Origin: DATKJS01 sp964551995
GTDB lineage: Bacteria > Acidobacteriota > Aminicenantia > Aminicenantales > Saccharicenantaceae
Assembly (NCBI GenBank): GCA_964551995.1
Contig: CAZKFD010000012.1
Location: 29,166 to 93,165 of the forward strand
Direction of reading: 5' to 3'
Length of the DNA stretch: 64,000 nucleotides
The notes beneath the pieces were generated by a model, which saw only the letters and a program-made list of their open reading frames with translations, made no database searches and was not told the DNA's origin. Positions 1 to 7,570 of the stretch are shown here, one piece after another. The first letter of the stretch is position 1; every line of letters starts with the position of its first letter. Position numbers and translations under genes: made by a program.

Positions 1-2206
1 GACGCAGGAGCTGCTCTCCGCCCGCCGCATCGACGGGGCCGAACAGTATTTCACGCGGGCCATCGACTTCGGCTATTCCAAAGCCGCGGAGGAGACATTC
101 GACTTCTGGGGGAAGGACAAAGTCCTGGCGGACGTTGTCTGGGTCATCAGGAAATTCCGTCCCGACGTCATCATCACGCGCTTCACACCCGACAATTTCG
201 GAGGGCACGGCCACCACAGGGCCTCGGCGATACTGGCCCAGGAAGCGTTCTCCGCCGCGGCCGACCCGAACCAATTCCCTGAACAGCTCAAGTATGTGAC
301 TCCCTGGAAAGCCAAGAGACTGCTCTGGAACAGCTGGCGCTCGCCCCAACAGGAGCCGACCCGAAGCCCGCTGCACATCGATACGGGGGAATATAATCCC
401 CTGCTGGGAAAATCATATACGGAGATCGCGGCGGAGGGCCGCTCCCAGCACAAGAGCCAGGGCTTCGGCTCAGCCGGAAGGCGCGGCGCGCAGTACGAGA
501 ACTTCGAACTCCTGGCCGGGCAGGCGGCCTCCCGGGACGTGTTCGAAGGGATCGACACCTCGTGGGAACGTCTCCCCGGCGGGCGTCGCGTGGGGCTCCT
601 TCTGGCCGGGACGATCAAGTCATTCGACCCGGCTGAGCCCTGGAAATCCGTCTGCCGCCTGCTGGCCGCCTACGAAGAGATGGGCCGGCTGCCGGACGGG
701 CCCTGGGTCCGGCTGAAAAGGGAGGAAATGGCGCGCGTCATCCGCGCCTGCGCGGGGATCTGGCTCGAGGCCATAGCCGACGATTATGCGGCGGCCCCCG
801 GGGACGCGGTCTCGGTCCGGACGACGGTGCTCAACCGCTGCGACCTTCCGTTCGTCTTTCACGGTCTGAGCTTCCCCCAATTGGCCACCGGCTCGGTCCC
901 GGACGCGCCGCTCAAGAACAACGAGCCCTTCTCCATCGAATCCACCCTCCACATTCCGGCCGATTTCCCCATCTCCCAGCCGTATTGGCTGGTCGCGCCG
1001 CACACGGAGGGCCTGTATACCGTCAGCGATCAGAACCTCATCGGTCTCGCCGAAAACCCTTCGTCCGTCAGCGCCCGGATGACCCTGAGCCTCGACGGAC
1101 ATCTCCTGGAATGCGCCGTTCCTGTTCTCTTCCGCTGGACCGACCCGGTGAACGGCGAACTTCTGCGGCCCCTCGAGATCAGACCTCGGGTGACGTTCCA
1201 GATCGACGACACGGTCTGCATCTTCGCCGGCGACCGCCCCAAAACCATCAAGCTCAGGCTGAAGAGCCATTCGGCCGGTGTCTCGGGGAGCGTACGCCTC
1301 CTGGGCCCGGCGTCATGGAGAATCTCCCCGTCGTCCGTCCCATTCTCGCTGCCCGGAAAATTCGACGAATGCGCGGTCGCGTTCGACGTCGTCCCGCCGC
1401 AGGCCGCGGGGGTCGCCGATCTGACGGCCGAGGCCGAGGTCGCCGGGGAGAAGATCGCTCGCGAGCTCGTGGAGATCTCCTACCCTCATATCCATCGTCA
1501 GGTCTATTTTCCCGAGAGCCGGATCAGGGCCGTCAAGCTCGACGTCAGGACCGACGGGAAAAAGATCGGCTATATCATGGGGGCGGGCGACGAGATCCCG
1601 GGCGCCCTCCAGAATCTCGGATATGACGTCGTCCTGCTGGATGACGAGAGCATCGAAAACGCGGACCTTTCCCCGTTCGATACGGTCATCACCGGCGTCA
1701 GGGCCTATAACACGCGGGACAGCCTCAAGCACGCGAAGGACCGGCTTCTCGAGTACGTGGCCGGCGGCGGGACCCTCGTCGTCCAGTACAACGTGGCCTC
1801 GCCCCAGCTGACCGGCCTCATCGGGCCGTATCCCTTCACGATCGGCCGGGACCGCGTGAGCGTGGAAACGGCGCCGGTGACGTTCCTGGCCCCCGGGCAC
1901 CAGCTTCTGAGCGTCCCGAACCGGATCACGGCCGACGACTTTAAGGGCTGGATCCAGGAGCGGGGGCTGTATTTTGCGGCCCAATGGGACGGAAGATACG
2001 AAACCATCCTCTCGTGTCACGACCCCGGCGAGCCGGACAAGCCGGGCGGACTGCTCTTTGCCCGATACGGAAAGGGGGTTTTCATCTATACGGCCTACTC
2101 GTGGTTCCGGCAGCTGCCGGCGGGCGTGCCGGGAGCGTTCCGGCTCTTCGCCAATATCATCTCCGCGGGGAAAGCAGCTGAACAACGACCCGACGAAAAA
2201 AAATGA
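1..2206 (+). CDS. PIG-L family deacetylase with C-terminal GATase-like domain (5' partial)
   Basis: The reading frame is open from base 2 to a TGA at 2204-2206, giving about 734 visible residues, so the start lies before the window. Near bases 200-222 the frame encodes GGHGHHRASA, the second zinc-binding motif of PIG-L/LmbE amide hydrolases; the first motif (AHPDD-type) must be upstream. After the catalytic part comes a beta-rich linker, then a region around bases 1500-2160 (IGYIMGAGDEIPGALQNLGY onward) that resembles a class I glutamine-amidotransferase-like fold. Zinc-dependent N-deacetylation of an N-acetylglucosamine-type or thiol conjugate is expected from the family. Its place directly ahead of bshC-bshB1-bshA suggests a role in bacillithiol metabolism, for example as a conjugate amidase, but that is inference. 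It may be exported; the N-terminus is not visible. Confidence 0.85.
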   Translation, partial: TQELLSARRIDGAEQYFTRAIDFGYSKAAEETFDFWGKDKVLADVVWVIRKFRPDVIITRFTPDNFGGHGHHRASAILAQEAFSAAADPNQFPEQLKYVTPWKAKRLLWNSWRSPQQEPTRSPLHIDTGEYNPLLGKSYTEIAAEGRSQHKSQGFGSAGRRGAQYENFELLAGQAASRDVFEGIDTSWERLPGGRRVGLLLAGTIKSFDPAEPWKSVCRLLAAYEEMGRLPDGPWVRLKREEMARVIRACAGIWLEAIADDYAAAPGDAVSVRTTVLNRCDLPFVFHGLSFPQLATGSVPDAPLKNNEPFSIESTLHIPADFPISQPYWLVAPHTEGLYTVSDQNLIGLAENPSSVSARMTLSLDGHLLECAVPVLFRWTDPVNGELLRPLEIRPRVTFQIDDTVCIFAGDRPKTIKLRLKSHSAGVSGSVRLLGPASWRISPSSVPFSLPGKFDECAVAFDVVPPQAAGVADLTAEAEVAGEKIARELVEISYPHIHRQVYFPESRIRAVKLDVRTDGKKIGYIMGAGDEIPGALQNLGYDVVLLDDESIENADLSPFDTVITGVRAYNTRDSLKHAKDRLLEYVAGGGTLVVQYNVASPQLTGLIGPYPFTIGRDRVSVETAPVTFLAPGHQLLSVPNRITADDFKGWIQERGLYFAAQWDGRYETILSCHDPGEPDKPGGLLFARYGKGVFIYTAYSWFRQLPAGVPGAFRLFANIISAGKAAEQRPDEKK

Positions 2207-2324
2207 GGACGGGGAGGGGCGGCCTCCGTTCTTTTCGACGTGGGGCCGCTTGTACGCCGTCGTCCTGCTGATCCTGGCGCTCCAGATCGTGCTTTTCTAC
2301 CTGCTCACCATCGCCTTTAAGTAA
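2178..2324 (+). CDS. putative one-helix membrane microprotein
   Basis: A 48-codon frame overlaps the last codons of the deacetylase and ends with TAA one base before the bshC ATG. No ATG, GTG or TTG is available close by; the best start is CTG at 2178, preceded by a purine stretch (GGGGAAAG). The peptide has a charged N-terminus (DPTKKNEDGEGR), an aromatic patch, then one hydrophobic helix (LYAVVLLILALQIVLFYLLT) and a short tail ending in Lys. The tight packing between two genes and the clean transmembrane profile argue for a real gene. The function is unknown; it may be a partner of the symporter or a membrane anchor in the operon. The start codon is uncertain. Confidence 0.5.
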   Translation: MNNDPTKKNEDGEGRPPFFSTWGRLYAVVLLILALQIVLFYLLTIAFK

Positions 2325-3941
2325 ATGACGGATTCGAGCGTGCCCCCGCGTCTCCCCCCGATCGCCGACGACTACATTCACCGCTACGCCAGGGTCCGCG
2401 AATTTTTCAACGGCGATTTCCGCGAACCGGCGGCCTTCGGCCGCCAGGTCGAAGCCGTCCGGACGCGCCGGATCCCCCGGGAGGCCCTGGCCGCCGTCCT
2501 GGCCGAACAGAACAAGAACTTCGGCTGCGGGCCCGAGACGCTCGACGGGATCGCGAGGATCGCCAGCCGCGGGGCCTGCGCCGTCGTCACGGGTCAGCAG
2601 GTCGGGCTGTTTTCCGGCCCCCTCTACACGATCTATAAAGCCTTGACCGCCGTCAAGCTCGCGATCGAGCTCGAGCGGAAGGGCTTTGGGCCGGTCGCGC
2701 CGGTCTTCTGGCTGGCGTCGGATGATCACGACCTCGCGGAGATCGACCACATCGCGCTCGCGGACAGGGAGAACCGGATCCGGGAGATCCGCTGCGGCCG
2801 GCCGTCGCACGAATCGCGGATCCCCGTCTCGAAGGTCCCGCTCCCCCCGGAGATCGGCGACTGCCTGCAGGCCCTGAGCGACCTCACGCTGGAGACCGAA
2901 TTCAAGACGGAGATCGTCCGGGCGCTGCGGGAGGACTACGCGGCGGGCCGCTCCTTCCCAGAGGCGTTCGGCCGCTGGATGACCCGGCTGTTCAAGTCCC
3001 GCGGCTTGATCTTCGTCGACGCCAGCCACCCCCTTCTCAAAGAGATGGGAAGGGATGTTTTCCGCCGCGAGATCGCCGAGGCCTCCCCCTCGACCCGGCA
3101 GGCCGCGGCCGCGTCCGGCCGGCTGGAACGCGCCGGTTACGGGGCCCCGATACCGCTTCACGACGGGATCCTCAACCTTTTTTATGCCGAGAGGGAACGG
3201 CAGGCCGTCCAGTGGAATAACGAGGCCTTCTTCGTGCGGGACGGACCGTCGCCGATGTCCCGGGACGCCCTTCTCGCCCTGGCTGAGGAGAAGCCGTTCC
3301 TCTTCAGCCCGAACGTGCTGTTGCGGCCGATCTTTCAGGACGCTTTCCTGCCTACGGTCGCCTATGTCGGCGGCCCGGGCGAGATCGCCTATTTCGCCCA
3401 ATTGAAGGGCGTTTATGAAGCTTTCGGCCTGCCCATGCCCGTGATCTACCCGCGCGCGAGCGGGACCATCGTCGAAAAGACGATCGACCGCATTCTGAAA
3501 AAGTTCCGCCTGACGGTGCCCGACATCTGGCGCGACGCCGCCGCGATCCCCTCGGAAATCGTCGGGGACGAGATTCCCGCTTCCGTGCGGGCGGCCCTGG
3601 GCCGGGCGCGCGAGCACCTGGAGGTCGATTTTTCCGCGCTGAAAGCGGAGATGCTGGGCTTCGAACCCGGGCTGAGCGATTCGCTCGACCTGGCCAAGGG
3701 CAAGCTGAGCCAGCAGATGAATTTCCTGGAAAAGAAAATGCGGCAGGCGGCGGTCCGGCGGAACGAGGTCGCGGTCCGGCAGCTTCGGAAGGCCGTCGAC
3801 AACCTCTTCCCGAACCGCCACCTCCAGGAGAGGGTCTTCAATATCGCGCCTTATCTGATAAAATACGGCACGGCCCTCATGGACAGGCTTTACGAGGCCA
3901 TCGATATCGGCGAGGCCGACCACCAGTTTCTGCTGGTCTGA
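2325..3941 (+). CDS. bshC: bacillithiol biosynthesis cysteine-adding enzyme BshC
   Basis: At 538 residues this has the usual BshC length. The N-terminal half carries the family signatures TGQQVGLFSGPLYTIYK (about residues 90-106) and FWLASDDHDLAEIDH (about 127-141), the Rossmann-type active-site region. The C-terminal third is a long helical segment that forms the coiled coil in this family. BshC is taken to add cysteine to glucosaminyl-malate as the last step of bacillithiol synthesis in the cytoplasm. The ATG directly follows the TAA of the microprotein with no clear Shine-Dalgarno, so translational coupling is likely. The downstream neighbours bshB1 and bshA complete the pathway, which makes the call firm. 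Confidence 0.95.
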   Translation: MTDSSVPPRLPPIADDYIHRYARVREFFNGDFREPAAFGRQVEAVRTRRIPREALAAVLAEQNKNFGCGPETLDGIARIASRGACAVVTGQQVGLFSGPLYTIYKALTAVKLAIELERKGFGPVAPVFWLASDDHDLAEIDHIALADRENRIREIRCGRPSHESRIPVSKVPLPPEIGDCLQALSDLTLETEFKTEIVRALREDYAAGRSFPEAFGRWMTRLFKSRGLIFVDASHPLLKEMGRDVFRREIAEASPSTRQAAAASGRLERAGYGAPIPLHDGILNLFYAERERQAVQWNNEAFFVRDGPSPMSRDALLALAEEKPFLFSPNVLLRPIFQDAFLPTVAYVGGPGEIAYFAQLKGVYEAFGLPMPVIYPRASGTIVEKTIDRILKKFRLTVPDIWRDAAAIPSEIVGDEIPASVRAALGRAREHLEVDFSALKAEMLGFEPGLSDSLDLAKGKLSQQMNFLEKKMRQAAVRRNEVAVRQLRKAVDNLFPNRHLQERVFNIAPYLIKYGTALMDRLYEAIDIGEADHQFLLV

Positions 3942-3969
3942 GGGAGCCTCGCGTCAAGGAGAGACGGGC

Positions 3970-4707
3970 ATGGACTTGGAAGCCCTGGCATTCGCAGCCC
4001 ACGCCGACGACGCCGAGCTCTCGTGCGGCGGCACGCTCGCCAAGCTGGCGGAGCTCGGACATCGAACGGGCATCGTCGTCCTGACCCGCGGGGAAGCGGC
4101 CACGCGCGGCAGCGCGGCCATCCGCGCCCGGGAGTTCGCCGCCGCGGCGAAGATTCTGGGGCTGGCGGCCCGCGAGATGCTGGACATTCCCGACGGACGG
4201 GTGGAAGTGACCTGGGAGAACAAGATCAAGATCATCCGGGTCCTGCGCGCCCATCGGCCGCGGATCGTCCTGGCCCCCTATTGGGTCGACCGGCACCCGG
4301 ACCACGAGCAGACGTCCCGTCTGGTCCGCGAGGCGGCCTACCTGGCCGGTCTGAAGAAGATCGAAACGGGAGCTCCGCCGTTCCGGCCCTACAAGATCAT
4401 TTATTATCAAACCCGGTTCGACTTTAGGCCCTCGTTCATCGTCGACGTGTCCGGCACGCACGACCGGAAGATGAAGGCCGTCAGGGCCTACGGATCCCAG
4501 TTCCATCATCCCGGCCGGCGCGCTTCCGGGAATGAGGAAACGCTCGTCGGCAGGCCCGAATTCCTGGAAATGATCGAGGCCCGGGACCGGCACAACGGCG
4601 CCCGGATCGGGGTCCGGTACGGGGAGCCTTTCCTGGTCCGGGAGGCCCTCCAGGTCGCCGACCCGGTGGAGTTTTTCGGCCCCGAGTATCTCTGGACCAT
4701 CCCGTGA
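3970..4707 (+). CDS. bshB1: bacillithiol biosynthesis deacetylase BshB1
   Basis: A 245-residue PIG-L family zinc hydrolase that removes the acetyl group from N-acetylglucosaminyl-malate. The first zinc motif reads AAHADDAELSCGG, with Ala in place of the usual Pro of AHPDD. The second reads DRHPDHEQTS and supplies the HxxH pair. The stretch PFRPYKIIYYQ followed by PSFIVDVS is typical of BshB1. The ATG at 3970 has AAGGAG eight bases upstream. It sits between bshC and bshA, and its stop overlaps the GTGA at 4704-4707. A second, much larger PIG-L gene lies at the head of the same operon, so the two deacetylases probably act on different substrates. Confidence 0.93.
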   Translation: MDLEALAFAAHADDAELSCGGTLAKLAELGHRTGIVVLTRGEAATRGSAAIRAREFAAAAKILGLAAREMLDIPDGRVEVTWENKIKIIRVLRAHRPRIVLAPYWVDRHPDHEQTSRLVREAAYLAGLKKIETGAPPFRPYKIIYYQTRFDFRPSFIVDVSGTHDRKMKAVRAYGSQFHHPGRRASGNEETLVGRPEFLEMIEARDRHNGARIGVRYGEPFLVREALQVADPVEFFGPEYLWTIP

Positions 4708-4715
4708 GGACCGGC

Positions 4716-5837
4716 ATGAAGATCGGAATCGTCTGCTACCCGACGCACGGCGGCAGCGGCGTCGTGGCCTCGGAACTGGCGATCGGGCTCTCCAGGAAAG
4801 GCCACGAGGTCCATATCGTGAGCTACGCCCCGCCGTTCCGCCTGCGCGCGTTCTATCAGAACATCTTCATCCACGAGATCGAGGTGACGACCTATCCCCT
4901 GTTCAAGTACCCCCCGTACGAGCTCGGCCTGGTGGCCAAGCTGGTCGAACTCGCCGAAGCGCACAAGCTCGACATCATCCACGCCCATTACGCGGTCCCG
5001 CACGCCGCCAGCGCCTTCCTGGCGAAACAGATCCTCAACTCCGCCCGCCTGAAGACGGTCACGACCCTCCACGGCACGGACATCACGCTGGTCGGGGCCG
5101 ACCCGTCCTTCCAGAGGGTCGTCAAGTTCGCCATCGAGAAATCCGACGGCGTGACGGCGGTCTCCCGGTACCTGATGCAGCGCACGGTGGAGGAGTTCGA
5201 CATCCGGCGCGAGATCAGGGTCATCCCCAATTTCGTGGATATCGCCCGTCCGGCGCAGAACCTCGGCCTGTGCTCGCGTAAGGCCTGGGCGCCGCGGGGA
5301 GAGAGGATCCTGATGCACGCCTCGAACTTCCGGCCGGTGAAGCGGATCGCGGACGTCGTCCGGATCTTCGCCAAGGTCCGCGAAACGGTCCCCGCCAAGC
5401 TCATCCTGGTCGGCGATGGCCCGGAGCGCCTGTTCATCCAGCAGCTGGTTCGGGAGCTGAAGCTCACTCCGGACGTGCACTTCATGGGCGAACAAGACCA
5501 GCTGGAGCCGCTGTTTCTCTGCGCGGACGTGTTTCTCCTGCCGAGCGAGCAGGAGAGCTTCGGCCTGACCGCCCTCGAAGCCCTGAACTGCGGCGTTCCG
5601 GTCATCGCCACCGACATCGGCGGCCTGCCCGAAGTCATCACGCACGGGGAGACGGGATTTCTCTTCCCCATCGGCGACATCGCCGGCATGGCCGCGGCCG
5701 CCGTCTCCCTCCTGAACGACCCGGCCCGCCGCGAACTCTTCGGGGCCCGGGCCCGCGAGCGCGCCGCGGACCTTTTCAGCGGAGACAAGATCATTCCCCT
5801 CTATGAGGCGTTCTACGGGGAAGTTCTGAATTCCTGA
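4716..5837 (+). CDS. bshA: N-acetyl-alpha-D-glucosaminyl L-malate synthase BshA
   Basis: A GT4 (GT-B fold) glycosyltransferase of 373 residues that joins UDP-GlcNAc to L-malate, the first step of bacillithiol synthesis. The N-terminus MKIGIVCYPTHGGSG is the BshA signature, followed by HAHYAVPHA and LHGTDITLVG. The C-terminal nucleotide-sugar site is EQESFGLTALEALNCGVPVI, holding the E-x7-E pattern. An upstream GTG at 4704 is in frame, but ATG 4716 is preferred because GAGGA lies five bases before it and the protein then starts at the conserved MKIG. The gene is translationally coupled to bshB1 and followed three bases later by the symporter. Confidence 0.95.
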   Translation: MKIGIVCYPTHGGSGVVASELAIGLSRKGHEVHIVSYAPPFRLRAFYQNIFIHEIEVTTYPLFKYPPYELGLVAKLVELAEAHKLDIIHAHYAVPHAASAFLAKQILNSARLKTVTTLHGTDITLVGADPSFQRVVKFAIEKSDGVTAVSRYLMQRTVEEFDIRREIRVIPNFVDIARPAQNLGLCSRKAWAPRGERILMHASNFRPVKRIADVVRIFAKVRETVPAKLILVGDGPERLFIQQLVRELKLTPDVHFMGEQDQLEPLFLCADVFLLPSEQESFGLTALEALNCGVPVIATDIGGLPEVITHGETGFLFPIGDIAGMAAAAVSLLNDPARRELFGARARERAADLFSGDKIIPLYEAFYGEVLNS

Positions 5838-5840
5838 CTC

Positions 5841-7517
5841 ATGCGCGCGCTGGACTGGATTATCCTCTCCTCGTTCCTGCTCTTCGTGTCCGCCTACGGG
5901 ATCTGGAAAACCCGCGGCAAAAAGGACATCCAGGACTATTTCCTCGCCAATCAATCGACCCCCTGGTACGGCGTCATGCTCTCGATCATGGCCACCCAGG
6001 CCAGCGCCATCACGTTCCTCTCCATGCCCGGCCAGGCCTACGTGGACGGCATGCGCTTCGTGCAGTTTTATTTCGGCCTCCCCATCGCCATGGTCCTCCT
6101 GTCGATTACGGCCGTTCCGCTGTTCCACAGGCTCAAGGTTTTCACGGCCTACGAGTTCCTGGAGCAGCGCTTCGACCTGAAGAACCGGGCCTTGGGCAGC
6201 CTGCTCTTCCTCGTTCAGCGCGGCCTCGCGGCCGGCTTCACGATTCTGGCTCCGGCCCTCATCATCTCCGTCATGCTCGGATGGGATTTCCGGCTGACGA
6301 TCTTCATGATCGGCGGCCTGGTCATCCTCTACACGGCGGCCGGCGGGACGGAGGCCGTCCAAAAAACGCACCTGCTGCAGATGATCATCGTCACCGCCGG
6401 AATGGCCGCCGCGGCGTTCATGGTCTTCCGCCGTCTCCCGGCCGGCATCTCCTTCCCGAGCGCCGTTCACGTGGCCGGAAAGCTCGGCCGGCTGAACGTC
6501 GTGAACCTCGCCTTCGACTGGAAGGACCGCTACAACATCTGGTCCGGTCTCATCGGCGGCGCCTTCTTGGCCCTGTCCTATTTCGGGACGGACCAGTCCC
6601 AGGTCCAGCGCTACCTCACTGGCCGGTCCGTCGGCCAGAGCCGCATGGGGCTCCTGGCCAACGGCATCGTCAAGGTCCCGATGCAGTTCGCGATCCTGTT
6701 CATCGGGGCCATGATCTTCGTCTTCTATCAGTTCGTGACGCCGCCCCTGTTCTTCAACCCGGTCGAGACGGCGAAGGTCAAGAAGAGCCCCTACGCCGCG
6801 GCCTACGCGGAGCTCGAGACGGAATACCGGCGCCTGGACGAGGAGAAACAGGGCGATCTCCGGCGCCTGCTGGCGCTTATGGAAAACCGCCGCGACACGG
6901 ACGCGGCCGGCGTTCTCGAAAAGATCCGGCGGACGGGGGACTCAGAGTCCGGCCTCCGCCGCGAAGCCATCTCGCTCATCAAGAAGGCCAACCCCCTGGC
7001 CGAGACGAACGACACCAACTACATCTTCCTGGCCTTCGTGACCAAGTTCCTTCCGGTCGGCCTCGTCGGGCTGATCCTGGCGGCTATCCTCTCGGCGTCC
7101 ATGTCGGCGTCGGCCGCCGAGCTCAATGCCTTGGCTTCGGTCACGGTGATCGATTTGTACAAACGGCTCTGGAAGCGGAGCGCCTCGGAACGCCATTATC
7201 TGGCCGCGTCCAAGACCGCCACCGTCTTTTGGGGCATCTACGCCATCGCCTTCGCGCAGTTCGCCAACCACCTCGGCTCGCTGATCGAGGCCGTGAACGT
7301 CATGGGCTCCTTATTTTACGGCACGATCCTGGGGATGTTTCTGATCGCCTTTTATTTCAGGAAGATCGGCGGAAACGCCACCTTCATCGCCGCGGTCGTC
7401 GCCGAGCTGACCGTTCTGGCCTGCTATTTTTTCACCGCCATTCCCTACCTCTGGTTCAACGTCATCGGCTGCGCCGTCCTCGTGGTCCTGGCCCATGTTC
7501 TCAACCCCGCCGTTTGA
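5841..7517 (+). CDS. sodium:solute symporter family protein
   Basis: This 558-residue polytopic membrane protein belongs to the SSS family (Na+-driven uptake of sugars, vitamins, amino acids or similar). The conserved N-terminal stretch DYFLANQSTPWYGVMLSIMA is followed by about 13 hydrophobic segments. Between the later helices there is a hydrophilic, charged insert of about 80 residues (around residues 310-395), seen in a subset of SSS proteins. The last helices carry the AAILSASMSASAAELNALAS motif. It starts three bases after bshA with no evident Shine-Dalgarno, so it should be the last gene of the bacillithiol operon. Transport of a thiol precursor, malate or a sugar is conceivable; the substrate cannot be read from the sequence. 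Confidence 0.9.
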   Translation: MRALDWIILSSFLLFVSAYGIWKTRGKKDIQDYFLANQSTPWYGVMLSIMATQASAITFLSMPGQAYVDGMRFVQFYFGLPIAMVLLSITAVPLFHRLKVFTAYEFLEQRFDLKNRALGSLLFLVQRGLAAGFTILAPALIISVMLGWDFRLTIFMIGGLVILYTAAGGTEAVQKTHLLQMIIVTAGMAAAAFMVFRRLPAGISFPSAVHVAGKLGRLNVVNLAFDWKDRYNIWSGLIGGAFLALSYFGTDQSQVQRYLTGRSVGQSRMGLLANGIVKVPMQFAILFIGAMIFVFYQFVTPPLFFNPVETAKVKKSPYAAAYAELETEYRRLDEEKQGDLRRLLALMENRRDTDAAGVLEKIRRTGDSESGLRREAISLIKKANPLAETNDTNYIFLAFVTKFLPVGLVGLILAAILSASMSASAAELNALASVTVIDLYKRLWKRSASERHYLAASKTATVFWGIYAIAFAQFANHLGSLIEAVNVMGSLFYGTILGMFLIAFYFRKIGGNATFIAAVVAELTVLACYFFTAIPYLWFNVIGCAVLVVLAHVLNPAV

Positions 7518-7542
7518 CTCTCCCTCCTGTTGGTGCTATCTT
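7514..7542 (+). promoter_or_regulatory. sigma-70-type promoter of the zinc-ribbon kinase gene
   Basis: TTGACT at 7514-7519 and TATCTT at 7537-7542 are separated by 17 bases, 28 bases ahead of the kinase ATG. The -35 box overlaps the stop codon of the symporter, so the kinase is probably transcribed separately from the bacillithiol operon. Confidence 0.65.
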
Positions 7543-7570
7543 CGCGCTGGAGGCAAGGCAGGGGACCGCG

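Noticed and set aside
6281..7570. Extending the zinc-ribbon kinase upstream into the symporter region
   Set aside because: The frame is open but encodes Arg/Pro/Gly-rich nonsense opposite the symporter's own frame. A promoter, ribosome site and zinc ribbon all point to ATG 7571.
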